From Elizabethkingia miricola (GTDB lineage Bacteria > Bacteroidota > Bacteroidia > Flavobacteriales > Weeksellaceae): a DNA stretch of 64,000 nt. Location of the stretch: NCBI RefSeq assembly GCF_001675285.1, contig NZ_LSGQ01000031.1, positions 40,089-104,088 on the forward strand. The letters are read 5' to 3'. Position numbers and translations under genes: made by a program. Under the pieces are notes generated by a model, which was not told the origin of the DNA, made no database searches, and saw nothing but the letters and a program-made list of their open reading frames with translations. This document shows, piece after piece, positions 1 through 8,008 of this stretch. Numbering within the stretch: position 1 is the first letter of the stretch; each line of letters begins with the position of its first letter.

Positions 1-64
1 GATTGGTGAAAATAAAGACGATCTGCCGGAAGGTATAACCTCTAAGCATGGCGTTTTGGTATAG
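1..64 (+). CDS. C-terminal end of an unidentified protein
   Basis: Reading from base 2, an open frame of 20 codons runs in from the left edge and stops at TAG 62-64. The visible tail ends in SKHGVLV. A strong hairpin terminator follows 30 bases downstream, which is what one expects after a real gene. Too little is visible to name the product. Confidence 0.5.
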   Translation, partial: IGENKDDLPEGITSKHGVLV

Positions 65-94
65 TCTGCAATAAACTTTAAACATGATATGTAA

Positions 95-120
95 ATAAAG
101 CCCTCGTTTGAGGGCTTTAT
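95..120. terminator. bidirectional hairpin terminator
   Basis: An 11-bp perfect stem (ATAAAGCCCTC / GAGGGCTTTAT) with a GTTT loop lies between two convergent genes. The flanking A and T runs let it work in both directions, for the plus-strand gene ending at 64 and the minus-strand gene ending at 125. Confidence 0.85.
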
Positions 121-124
121 CAAT

Positions 125-526
125 TTATTGAAGAATAGATCGGATCCATTCTTCAATAAGATGCAGCCACAATGCTTTATCCTCCTCTAAAAGGAAAACA
201 GCAGATGCTTTTCTCTGATTACTTATATCTCCGGTAATTTGTATTTCTTCATACGTTGCTAAACCGTGTTTATCAGAATACTGAATATCTACATTTTCCA
301 GTGCAACACTGCGCGATGGAAATTTACCATACACTGTCGGCAGCCAATCGGAAAACATATCAAACGATACAGCATCGCCATCACCATTAATCATTCTGAA
401 ATCTGGCGAAAACCCAGAGAGAATCTTATGGTATAAAGTTTTCTGATCATCTTCTCCCCTGAACCATTTTTCGATATTTTCGCAGAATCCACTCAGCTCT
501 GCAACGATTTTTTCTTTGTTGTCCAT
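125..526 (-). CDS. small hypothetical protein, possible NTF2/SnoaL-like fold
   Basis: A 133-residue soluble protein with no signal peptide or membrane segment. It begins with an amphipathic helix (residues 1-40), followed by alternating strand-like stretches and a closing tryptophan-rich helix (ALWLHLIEEWI). That size and order resemble the SnoaL/DUF4440 (NTF2-like) family, but no catalytic motif can be picked out, so this is a fold-level guess. It starts 13 bp after the stop of the MFS pump gene on the same strand, so the two are probably co-transcribed and it may serve the same detoxification response. ATG at 524-526 is the only good start. Confidence 0.6.
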   Translation of the reverse strand: MDNKEKIVAELSGFCENIEKWFRGEDDQKTLYHKILSGFSPDFRMINGDGDAVSFDMFSDWLPTVYGKFPSRSVALENVDIQYSDKHGLATYEEIQITGDISNQRKASAVFLLEEDKALWLHLIEEWIRSILQ

Positions 527-539
527 TTTGTTATAATAT

Positions 540-1928
540 TTAGTCGTTATTGTTTATGATATATTTTGTCAGCCTGGTGTTAATATAGACCCCGGTAATC
601 TGAAATAAGGCAATCATTAAAATAGCCAGTGCAAAAGCCTTTGGAAAACTTAAAACATCTATTGTACTAAAAAATACAGTTCCGATAATGGCACCGCCTG
701 TTACACCTCCAACCTGCATGCTGATGCTAACTAATGCAGATGCCTGCCCTGCCCGGTCTTTACTAACCAGTGCAATAGCGGTACGCATCATAACCGGCAT
801 AATCACGCCATGACCGAGCCCTGCCAGAAATAATGTAATATTGGTTACTGGAGAAGGTTTCTGCCATAGGTAAAAGAGTATCGAACTCGTTGAAAAACCT
901 ATTATAAGTAATCCCAAACCTATATAAATTAAAGTATTGACAGGAAATTTTACTCTTTGAGAAATTAAAGGACCAAGGAAAAATGCCAATCCATAAGGAA
1001 CAATAGCTAGTCCTGTATTCATTGGTGAGTAATGCAGGTATTGCTGTAAATAATAAGGATAGCAAATAAACAACCCCGCTGTAAAATTGTAGAAAAATAT
1101 AACAGGCAGGCTTAATGAAAACCGCTTATCCAGTAATAAGGTGGGGTCTATAAGAACAGGTCTGTTTTGCCGATATAGTTTCACTTCATATCTGAAGAAA
1201 ACAATTGCAAGAACCAGCCCTGTTATCATAATAACAAATATCCACCATGCCCAATGGTATTCCCGTCCGAAAATAAGCGAACAGATAAAGAGTAACAATG
1301 CAAGAATGAGCAGCAATGCTCCTTTATAATCAATACTGGATAATTTTAGATCTTTATTATTATCCATTGTAAAATGAATACCTGCAATGCAAACAATGGT
1401 AACCGGAACATTTACCAGAAACACCATTTCCCATGAGAAACCTGCGCAATCCAGATTAAGCAAAAGCCCACCTAATAACTGGCCTGCTACTGAAGCCAGA
1501 CCAAATACTGAACTAAAAATACTTACCGCCTTTGGCTGCTCGGTACTACTGAACAATACCCGAACAGAAGCCAGTACTTGCGGAGCCAAAAGAGAAGCTC
1601 CAATCCCCTGAAAAAGTCTGGCAGCAATAAGCATAGAAATATCAGGCGAAAAGGCACAGGCTATAGAGGAAAACAGGAAAATGTACAATCCAAAGCTAAA
1701 TACTCTCTTTCTTCCGTAGATATCCCCCAACCTTCCGCCACACACGACCAATGCAGCATAAGTCAGTCCGTAGATCGCTACCACCAATTGCAATTGCTGA
1801 TCTGTTGCTTTAAAAGCCTTTTGTATAGCCGGTAAGGCCATATTAACAATAAAATAATCCAATGGCGATAAAAAAGCTCCTGCAACCAGAAAGCCCAGTG
1901 CCTGCCATCTTTTTGAATAAGCATTCAT
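540..1928 (-). CDS. MFS transporter, DHA2-type drug:proton antiporter
   Basis: 462 residues, mostly hydrophobic helices. The first helix (about 12-33) is followed by an aspartate-containing turn, and the cytoplasmic loop GRLGDIYGRKR (about residues 65-75) is MFS motif A. The later ARLFQGIGAS stretch and the conserved proline/glycine motif near 145-155 (GQLLGG) are typical of the QacA/EmrB-like drug efflux branch. Substrates cannot be read from sequence. The gene is divergent from an AraC regulator with 73 bp between the starts, a classic arrangement in which the regulator controls the pump. The small gene at 125-526 follows in the same transcription unit. Confidence 0.9.
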   Translation of the reverse strand: MNAYSKRWQALGFLVAGAFLSPLDYFIVNMALPAIQKAFKATDQQLQLVVAIYGLTYAALVVCGGRLGDIYGRKRVFSFGLYIFLFSSIACAFSPDISMLIAARLFQGIGASLLAPQVLASVRVLFSSTEQPKAVSIFSSVFGLASVAGQLLGGLLLNLDCAGFSWEMVFLVNVPVTIVCIAGIHFTMDNNKDLKLSSIDYKGALLLILALLLFICSLIFGREYHWAWWIFVIMITGLVLAIVFFRYEVKLYRQNRPVLIDPTLLLDKRFSLSLPVIFFYNFTAGLFICYPYYLQQYLHYSPMNTGLAIVPYGLAFFLGPLISQRVKFPVNTLIYIGLGLLIIGFSTSSILFYLWQKPSPVTNITLFLAGLGHGVIMPVMMRTAIALVSKDRAGQASALVSISMQVGGVTGGAIIGTVFFSTIDVLSFPKAFALAILMIALFQITGVYINTRLTKYIINNND

Positions 1929-2001
1929 TTTTTTAATGCAAAAATACCCGCTTTTAATACGGTTAAAATTGTACTTTTGAAGGAATATATAGTGCCCGGA
2001 T
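1929..2001. promoter_or_regulatory. divergent promoter region between MFS pump and AraC regulator
   Basis: Both directions carry a Bacteroidota -7 box of the TAnnTTTG type: TATTTTTG on the minus strand at 1939-1946 (pump) and TACTTTTG on the plus strand at 1972-1979 (regulator). No clear -33 TTTG is seen for either, which fits promoters that need an activator. Only 25 bases separate the two boxes, so one bound AraC dimer could affect both. Confidence 0.6.
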
Positions 2002-2847
2002 ATGAAAAACCTGCATATTGAAAATATTACAGTAAAAGAATTAAAGCTGGCTCATGAATCCATTCAGTTCCGAACGCAGGCTTTTCTTAGCCTCGTTTAT
2101 ATTGTGAAAGGTGAAGGAGAACTCTCTTATGAGGACCATAAGATAAATTTTGCAAAGGGAAAACTCATTATAATTCCTCAGTATCAGGTTTATCATTTCA
2201 GAAGTGCAGATGCACAACTAATAGCCATTCAGTGTCCCGTTGAGTTTATCGACAAAATACGTCTCGAAGCTGACCGTATAGAAAGTTGTGAGAACCTATA
2301 TAAGCTACAATATATTAGCAATAACCATCACTCGCGTGCAGGATGTGTATTCCGAAATAAAAATGATGAGTCTTTTGCGGAAACCCTTATTCTCCAGATA
2401 GCCCGGGAGTACAGAAACAAAACAGAGGACTATCTCATTATCAGAAACAGTATTTCTATTTTACTGAATCTTATTACCCGCAATATTATTAAAAGCGAAA
2501 CGTCTGATATAGAAAAAAACCGGAAAGCATTTTCTATTATGAAAATCATTACCTATATCCAACAGTATATAAAGGACAAAGAAAAACTGCGTATTCCGAT
2601 AATCGCTGAACATTTCCGAATTTCCGAGAATTATTTCGGCGAGTATTTCAAACAGCAGACAGGTATCTCTTATCAGGACTATTTATTGGATTATCGCTTG
2701 AAGCTTGTAGAAAACTATCTGCGCCATAGCAGTATCCGTCTGAGCGAAATTGCTTATGAATTACAATTCAGTGACGAAAGCCATCTTTCAAAACTTTTTA
2801 AAAAGCACAGAGGTGTAACCCCCGGAGAATACAGGAAACAGAAATAA
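2002..2847 (+). CDS. AraC-family transcriptional regulator
   Basis: 281 residues. The N-terminal half (about 1-120) looks like the cupin-type sensing domain of the AraC family, with the short strands and HFRS turn of a jelly roll. The last 100 residues form the double helix-turn-helix: the first recognition part near ISENYFGEYFKQQTG and the second near LSEIAYELQFSDESHLSKLFKKHRGVTPGEYRK, the family signature. It probably senses a small molecule and regulates the divergent efflux pump. A terminator hairpin follows 22 bases after the stop, so it is monocistronic. Confidence 0.9.
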   Translation: MKNLHIENITVKELKLAHESIQFRTQAFLSLVYIVKGEGELSYEDHKINFAKGKLIIIPQYQVYHFRSADAQLIAIQCPVEFIDKIRLEADRIESCENLYKLQYISNNHHSRAGCVFRNKNDESFAETLILQIAREYRNKTEDYLIIRNSISILLNLITRNIIKSETSDIEKNRKAFSIMKIITYIQQYIKDKEKLRIPIIAEHFRISENYFGEYFKQQTGISYQDYLLDYRLKLVENYLRHSSIRLSEIAYELQFSDESHLSKLFKKHRGVTPGEYRKQK

Positions 2848-2869
2848 AGAATAATACCTAAATCAAAAA

Positions 2870-2896
2870 TCGGGTAATCCTTATAGGACTACCCGA
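2870..2896. terminator. hairpin terminator after araC-type gene
   Basis: The arms TCGGGTAATCC and GGACTACCCGA pair across a TTATA loop with a small mismatch. It lies between the convergent AraC gene and the fimbrillin-like gene. The remaining bases up to 3019 show nothing further. Confidence 0.7.
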
Positions 2897-3019
2897 TAAA
2901 ACTTGTTAACAAACAAAGAATGATGATAATATTGTCGTTTATCGGCTATGCCGGAAATCAGTTAACAGTTTTACAAACAAATGAATGATGATTTTTTAGT
3001 CAATACTTTAATTATTCGT

Positions 3020-5083
3020 TTACGGAGTTGGCGGAGCTGCATATTTCCATGGTTTAAAACCATTAAATTCAGATGTTCTCGCAGCCCATACCATAATATT
3101 CCCCATTACAACACTATTATATGCGCTCTTACTCCGCGCAGTATAGCCATTTCCTGCATCTCCGTATGGTTTTGGTAATGGTCTTTTGGTTGTAGCATCA
3201 TAATTAAACGGACATATGACGGCTGAAGTAAGATCCCCGTTGGAAACAAAGCCACCATCACCTATATAGAAAAAGTTCTTGGTATTGTGCTTAAACATTG
3301 TAATTCCTGAATTAGAACCCGTTCTGTTGATGGCCTGTCCGTAGGAATATACAGTTACCTGGCTTAGCGGAACATTTACAATTCCAAGAGTTGTACCGGC
3401 ATCTTCTCCCCAATACTGCCCACGTGCATCTCCTACCTGACCATTCAGTATTTTGTCATTAGAATTTGTTCCTACCAAAGGATACATGGCACCGCCACTA
3501 CCATTGGAATCCAGAGTAATATTTGAAACGCCAAATAAGCTGTTAAAGAAACTTCTGTTTTCGGGACCTACACTATCCTGAAGCAACATGATGACAATTC
3601 CGTTATTGTTAATATAGTCCAGTAATGCTGTTGCTACAGCCGGTCTTATATAAAGAACATCATATCCCAGAATTATAATATCCGGTTTTTTGGATGCATC
3701 TGCAGGATTAATTTTATTGATAATATTATTGTCACCGGTAGTAGTCGCACTATAATTTACCCAGTTTTCTGTTTTATCATCTGTAGCATTACCGCCAATC
3801 CAGGCTCCCCCTCCAGGAGTCCATGGTGCCATTTTCACTAAACTTGTAGAGAGGTTCCCAAAATTTTCTTTAGCATTCAAAAACGCCCATGAACGCCCCT
3901 GTTCTAAAGCATAACCATAAGTTGTGTTATTTGAAATATGCAGGATTCTTTTTGAAGTCAGCATATACCATAAATTGGCAACTCCCAGTAAACGCTGCCC
4001 GGAAGCCGGTGAAGTAAAATTGTAGGTAAATGAAGGCTTATTTGCCGATCCATTGTAAGTAGCAAGATTTCTGTCGGCTACACTAGGTGCTGCATCAGTA
4101 AAATGTACCTGCAGATCATCTATATTTACTTTATATGAAGTTAAAGCTGCAGGATCTGCAGTATAATAATTAGCTTCCCATACGTTTGTAGGAGACAGTG
4201 TTGTAAAAATATCTGTTGTCGGAATAACCTGTAAATTACTTATGCTCCCTCCCTTAATATTAAAAGTTCCTTTTTTCAGATAATTATTTTGTGCAAAGCT
4301 TGCCTTAAAGCTATTAATGGTTGCATATTCCGCTAATATTGAAGCGTCCACTTTTACACTTACCTGTGCTACTTTATGCTGAAACGTAATCGCTACATTG
4401 TAAGTATCCTGTTGATTCTGCGGAGTTTTAGCAACTACTACTTCTCCTGTTGCATATAACAAATCTTTATCTATTGCTGTATCGATAGCAGGGTTTGCTG
4501 TATTTGTCGGTTCAGGTATTGCTTCATTGTTATTATAGGAATATGCATACCATGTATAGGTTCCTCCTTTTACAGCATCCAGTGATACTGGAGTACCAGA
4601 AGTAGCCTGTACGGTTTTCCATAGCAGCCCCGTAGCCTTGTCATAAATAAGTATACGGTAGGTATATCCTACCGGCATTGGCTGTGTAGCTGCTATAAGA
4701 TTATTACTCAGGTTACCTGTGCTTGCAACTGCTGATTTCAGAATCTGGTTTCCTGCCGTTGCTTCCATAGGAACCTGTTCTGCTTTGGCATCAGCAATAA
4801 ATCCGCTGGTCGTAGTTAGTCCGGAAGCATTTCCACCAATCGCACTTCCTGTAAGGGACATGTTACTGCTCACCGATGCTACTGCCATTTTACTAACTGG
4901 CTGAATAACTTCTGTTCCTATTACGCCGTCTACGTTTATCACCATTTTCATTCCTTCACCCCCAACAGATGAAGCCCCGTTATTATCCGGTGAACAACTT
5001 GCTACAGAAAACGTTAAAAGCAAAGCCGAGAACAATGTTGAGAATATTCTGCTACAGCTTCTATATGTAGTTATATTATTCAT
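3020..5083 (-). CDS. fimbrillin/Mfa-like surface lipoprotein with C-terminal amidotransferase-like domain
   Basis: The start at 5083 gives 687 residues with a lipoprotein signal ending in VASC (Cys30); longer readings to 5206 add 41 residues in front of this signal and run into the preceding gene, so they are rejected. Residues about 50-330 resemble the fimbrillin-type beta sandwiches of Bacteroidota pili (YTWYAYSYNN, then VAITFQHKVAQVSVKVD). The C-terminal half differs: DIIILGYDVLYIRPAVATALLDYINNNG followed by a glycine-rich stretch looks like a ThuA/GATase-type alpha/beta fold. The protein is probably anchored on the outer surface. It follows the 65-residue gene by 22 bp and shares its promoter. 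Confidence 0.7.
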   Translation of the reverse strand: MNNITTYRSCSRIFSTLFSALLLTFSVASCSPDNNGASSVGGEGMKMVINVDGVIGTEVIQPVSKMAVASVSSNMSLTGSAIGGNASGLTTTSGFIADAKAEQVPMEATAGNQILKSAVASTGNLSNNLIAATQPMPVGYTYRILIYDKATGLLWKTVQATSGTPVSLDAVKGGTYTWYAYSYNNNEAIPEPTNTANPAIDTAIDKDLLYATGEVVVAKTPQNQQDTYNVAITFQHKVAQVSVKVDASILAEYATINSFKASFAQNNYLKKGTFNIKGGSISNLQVIPTTDIFTTLSPTNVWEANYYTADPAALTSYKVNIDDLQVHFTDAAPSVADRNLATYNGSANKPSFTYNFTSPASGQRLLGVANLWYMLTSKRILHISNNTTYGYALEQGRSWAFLNAKENFGNLSTSLVKMAPWTPGGGAWIGGNATDDKTENWVNYSATTTGDNNIINKINPADASKKPDIIILGYDVLYIRPAVATALLDYINNNGIVIMLLQDSVGPENRSFFNSLFGVSNITLDSNGSGGAMYPLVGTNSNDKILNGQVGDARGQYWGEDAGTTLGIVNVPLSQVTVYSYGQAINRTGSNSGITMFKHNTKNFFYIGDGGFVSNGDLTSAVICPFNYDATTKRPLPKPYGDAGNGYTARSKSAYNSVVMGNIMVWAARTSEFNGFKPWKYAAPPTP

Positions 5084-5105
5084 AATCGATTGTATTTGTT
5101 GTGTT

Positions 5106-5303
5106 TTAAAATTCCCAGTTTTGTTCATCTTTTTTTTCGTCCCAATCCGTAATTGTAGGTGTATTGGTAGAGCCACCAGGAACAATCTGTGCCGAAGAAC
5201 TTGCAATCCCCTGCTCCATTGTCACATACAAAACACCTATAACAGGAGGCTTATAATCTTTTTTTTCAGTCTGATTCATCAATTGTTTGTCATTTTTTCT
5301 CAT
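5106..5303 (-). CDS. small hypothetical protein leading the fimbrillin-like operon
   Basis: 65 residues, charged and without a signal peptide or membrane segment. The middle (KPPVIGVLYVTMEQGIASSSA) is hydrophobic, and the tail is rich in Asp, Trp and Asn (TDWDEKKDEQNWEF). Short proteins of this shape often sit directly before fimbrillin-like lipoproteins in flavobacteria, but no function is known to me. ATG at 5301-5303 is chosen; an internal ATG at codon 9 is possible. Transcribed from the promoter near 5452. Confidence 0.65.
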   Translation of the reverse strand: MRKNDKQLMNQTEKKDYKPPVIGVLYVTMEQGIASSSAQIVPGGSTNTPTITDWDEKKDEQNWEF

Positions 5304-5451
5304 TGTATTTATATTCTTTAAAGGTTTTTCAACAATCTGTTAGCATATTATCGGTACTTTACAGTACAGAGGATAATATTTTTAAGAGAAGAATTTATTG
5401 TGTTTTTGAATTTTAGGGCAGGTATATTATATCCTGTATAATATTGCTGTA

Positions 5452-5514
5452 CAAAGTTATATTGATTAATAAGCTATGTATTATTTACATACCCTTATAT
5501 TCACTCACGAGTGA
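5452..5514 (-). promoter_or_regulatory. promoter and palindromic operator upstream of fimbrillin-like operon
   Basis: On the minus strand TAACTTTG (5452-5459) matches the -7 consensus. Forty-two bases further upstream lies the perfect palindrome TCACTCACGAGTGA (5501-5514). That puts the palindrome near -50 relative to the expected start, where activators usually bind. The same core recurs at the same distance from the promoter of the LuxR-type gene at 6696-7706. The rest of the 5304-5587 gap shows only AT-rich sequence and a weak hairpin. Confidence 0.6.
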
Positions 5515-5542
5515 AAAAAGGTATATTCCGGTAAAAGGGAAA

Positions 5543-5568
5543 GCCTGAAAATGCTAACAATAACAGGC
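5543..5568 (-). terminator. weak terminator after LuxR-type gene
   Basis: GCCTG and CAGGC arms are separated by 16 bases; in minus-strand sense the hairpin is followed by TTTCCCTTTT. It sits 20 bases after the stop of the LuxR-type gene. The stem is short, so this is tentative. Confidence 0.35.
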
Positions 5569-5587
5569 GAGAATCTGGTACACAGAG

Positions 5588-6550
5588 TTACAGCTGACTT
5601 AGAAAGAAGTCAATATTTACATCACCCGGTATATGGAGTTTTTTCTTTACTCTGTATTTTCTACTCTCAACAGATTTTACAGTAGAATCAGTACAAATGG
5701 CTATATCTTTTGTCCTGAACTCTAGTTTTATCAATGCACACATTTGCAGTTCGGAAGGCACGAGATCCGGATTAATTTTAAGAAGTGCGGGTATAAAATC
5801 AGGAAAGAATAATTGAAATTTTTCCAGAAAAAGAGGTGATTTTTGTTCAGCCAGTTCACTAATTTCTTTAACCTTATTTTGTACAAGATCCTGAATAATC
5901 GTAGTCTTTTTGTTCAGTTCCTTATTGGCAGCTGCTAAGTCTTCAATCCGCTTTTTTTTTGAATTAATATCTTTTATCAAAAGCTCTATTTTGTGGTCCT
6001 TATCCACAATAAAACCAATATGAAAAAAAAATGTGGTGACTGCCATCATAACGTTAACAAGCCTCAGAACCTTATAATCAGTATCCTTTAAGAATCTGTT
6101 TCGTGGAATAAAATTCAAATCAAAAGATTCAACAACAACAAAATTTAACAAAATAACCAATACCAATACATAAACAATATTTCTCTGAGTTTTATAATCA
6201 AAGAAAAAAGGAATAGCAAAAAGTAAGGAAAAATAGAAATATTCATCTCCGACATCTTTATAATTATAGACATGGAAAAAACTAATATGAAATGTAAGTG
6301 CTATAATGATACTACTCACAAGAGTATTTAATACTTTTTTAGAGCAGTCAGATTTCTTAATCTTTCCAATTAAAAGAAAACTGAATGAAATAAAAATAAG
6401 GAATAGAGATATGGGTATATCCTTTAGAAACAATCCGATAAACAATGAGAAAATAAGAAATACACAAAACAGAAAATACAGGTATTTGTTGACCAAATAT
6501 ATATAGAGACAATGAATACTTTCTTCTTCATTAATAATTCTGTTTTGCAT
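5588..6550 (-). CDS. membrane-anchored LuxR-type regulator (first paralog)
   Basis: 320 residues from ATG at 6550; a TTG five codons upstream is a weaker start. About six hydrophobic helices fill residues 20-190, then a coiled coil (IELLIKDINSKKKRIEDLAAANKEL) leads to a C-terminal LuxR/GerE helix-turn-helix: LVPSELQMCALIKLEFRTKDIAICTDSTVKSVESRKYRVKKKL. The layout is that of a membrane sensor that passes a signal through a coiled coil to a cytoplasmic DNA-binding domain, without a kinase or receiver domain. It has a paralog immediately upstream. A regulatory role for the neighbouring fimbrillin-like operon is likely from position but unproven. Confidence 0.75.
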   Translation of the reverse strand: MQNRIINEEESIHCLYIYLVNKYLYFLFCVFLIFSLFIGLFLKDIPISLFLIFISFSFLLIGKIKKSDCSKKVLNTLVSSIIIALTFHISFFHVYNYKDVGDEYFYFSLLFAIPFFFDYKTQRNIVYVLVLVILLNFVVVESFDLNFIPRNRFLKDTDYKVLRLVNVMMAVTTFFFHIGFIVDKDHKIELLIKDINSKKKRIEDLAAANKELNKKTTIIQDLVQNKVKEISELAEQKSPLFLEKFQLFFPDFIPALLKINPDLVPSELQMCALIKLEFRTKDIAICTDSTVKSVESRKYRVKKKLHIPGDVNIDFFLSQL

Positions 6551-6615
6551 ATTTTTTATGGGCAATGATTAAAATAGAAATGAAAGTAATGTTATAAATA
6601 TTGCATATATATAAT

Positions 6616-6623
6616 CAAATATA
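6616..6623 (-). promoter_or_regulatory. -7 box for first LuxR-type gene
   Basis: TATATTTG on the minus strand, 66 bases before the ATG at 6550. No palindrome like those at 5501 and 7811 is found upstream, so this gene appears to be controlled differently from its paralog. Confidence 0.45.
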
Positions 6624-6695
6624 AAAGTATATTCTGAAATTTTACAGTAATACTTTTATGTCTAAAAAAATAAATTTTAATATAAATTGGAAATT

Positions 6696-7706
6696 TTATA
6701 CAGATGTTATCCAGATCGTGAAGTCCTGATCAGCCGGGATTTCAATTTTTTTCCTTAATCTGTACTTTTTGCTTTCGACTGATTTGACGGTAGAATTACT
6801 GTATAATGCAATCTGCTTGTTGCTAAAATTGAGCTTTAGCATGGCACATAAATATAGATCTGATATAGTAAGAGGTGTTTTCGATACGCTTCTTATGATA
6901 TTAAAAAAATTTGGAAAATACAGATCAAAACGTTCAATAAAAATAGAATCATTAGTCTGAGCCAGTCTTATTATCTCACTTATATCTGATTCTGATAATT
7001 TTTCTTTTTTGTGTTGTTCTTCTAAATACTCAATCTTAACCTGCAAGTCTTTAATATACTGATCTTTAGTGACATTAAAATCAACCAGCATATAATCTTC
7101 TCTCTTCTTTTCCCCCACAAAATAATAAGTAATTCTAAATATCAGTAAACTAAATGTAATATTCATAATCAGCAACTTATTTTGATAATGGTATTTCAAA
7201 ACTAGATCCGACTGTGGTATAAGATTAAAATTATATATAGCAGATATATACAAGCTTCCTAATATGATAATGGAAATAATAAAAATTTCAATTTTATTTT
7301 TGGGGTAGTTCAAAAAAAAAGGAATAGCCAGAAACAATGGAAAATAAAATAAAAAAACACAGCTCTCAACACCACAAAAAGAAGAGTAATAGGTTATAAT
7401 AAAATTTAGAACAATCATTGTTATTAAAATAACATATTTATTCTTCCTGTATTCCTTTATAACATAAGACACTGCAAATAACAAAGATATTGAGAGTAAA
7501 AAGAGACTATCCACAGTAAGTGCTATAAAAGTATAAATAGCAATTCCATGTGAAAAGAAAATAAGCGTTAATAAAGCAAGATATTGATTAATTAAAATTG
7601 TAAAATCCTTTTCAATTTCACTGGCATTATGATCAATCCCCCAGAATGAAATTGTCTCATATATACCCTTTACAGTTCTTGAAAAATAGCTTTTGCTCAT
7701 TCTCAT
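6696..7706 (-). CDS. membrane-anchored LuxR-type regulator (second paralog)
   Basis: 336 residues with the same architecture as its neighbour at 5588: several hydrophobic helices over residues about 35-200, a charged coiled coil (DQYIKDLQVKIEYLEEQHKKEKL) and a C-terminal helix-turn-helix containing FSNKQIALYSNSTVKSVESKKYRLRKKI. The TVKSVES(R/K)KYR(V/L)(R/K)KK core is shared almost exactly, so the two proteins may read related sites, while their membrane parts differ and may sense different cues. Its promoter has the same palindrome and spacing as the fimbrillin-like operon, which suggests autoregulation or cross-regulation. Confidence 0.75.
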   Translation of the reverse strand: MRMSKSYFSRTVKGIYETISFWGIDHNASEIEKDFTILINQYLALLTLIFFSHGIAIYTFIALTVDSLFLLSISLLFAVSYVIKEYRKNKYVILITMIVLNFIITYYSSFCGVESCVFLFYFPLFLAIPFFLNYPKNKIEIFIISIIILGSLYISAIYNFNLIPQSDLVLKYHYQNKLLIMNITFSLLIFRITYYFVGEKKREDYMLVDFNVTKDQYIKDLQVKIEYLEEQHKKEKLSESDISEIIRLAQTNDSIFIERFDLYFPNFFNIIRSVSKTPLTISDLYLCAMLKLNFSNKQIALYSNSTVKSVESKKYRLRKKIEIPADQDFTIWITSV

Positions 7707-7759
7707 TTTTTAATCCTCGTCTATGATAATTAGTTGAAAGTATTCCTCATTAATTTACA

Positions 7760-7822
7760 CAAACGTATTTATTACGTATCAAAATTCAGTAACAGATTTA
7801 CACTCATTTACACTCACGAGTG
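7760..7822 (-). promoter_or_regulatory. promoter and palindromic operator upstream of second LuxR-type gene
   Basis: TACGTTTG on the minus strand (7760-7767) fits the -7 consensus. The palindrome CACTCACGAGTG (7811-7822) lies 43 bases upstream of it, and a direct repeat of TTTACACTCA runs into it. The divergent gene at 8009 could also be affected. The rest of the 302-base gap to 8008 is AT-rich and holds the repeat at 7941-7993. Confidence 0.6.
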
Positions 7823-7940
7823 ATTTAAAGTGCCTAATAGCTGTAATTTTTTTTCAAAATAGATTTTGATTTACACTTAGAGAAATATTCACCATCATAT
7901 GATCTTATAATTTATATTCAAATCTTAATCACTTATTATT

Positions 7941-7993
7941 TCAAAAAAATGTGATTTATAATCATTCCTTTGGATACAATTATTATTTTTACC
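7941..7993 (+). repeat. 53-bp duplicated upstream cassette, copy 1
   Basis: This 53-base stretch is repeated at 8903-8955 with only two mismatches. It contains GTGATTTATAATC, CCTTTGGATACAATT and ATTATTTTTACC. The last part resembles a -7 box (TATTTTTA). It ends 15 bases before the start codon of the lipoprotein gene at 8009, so it probably carries a promoter. Confidence 0.75.
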
Positions 7994-8008
7994 AGATAAT
8001 TAACAACC

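Noticed and set aside
5084..5206. N-terminal extension of the fimbrillin-like protein
   Set aside because: It overlaps the small gene at 5106-5303 and pushes the lipoprotein signal to an internal position.
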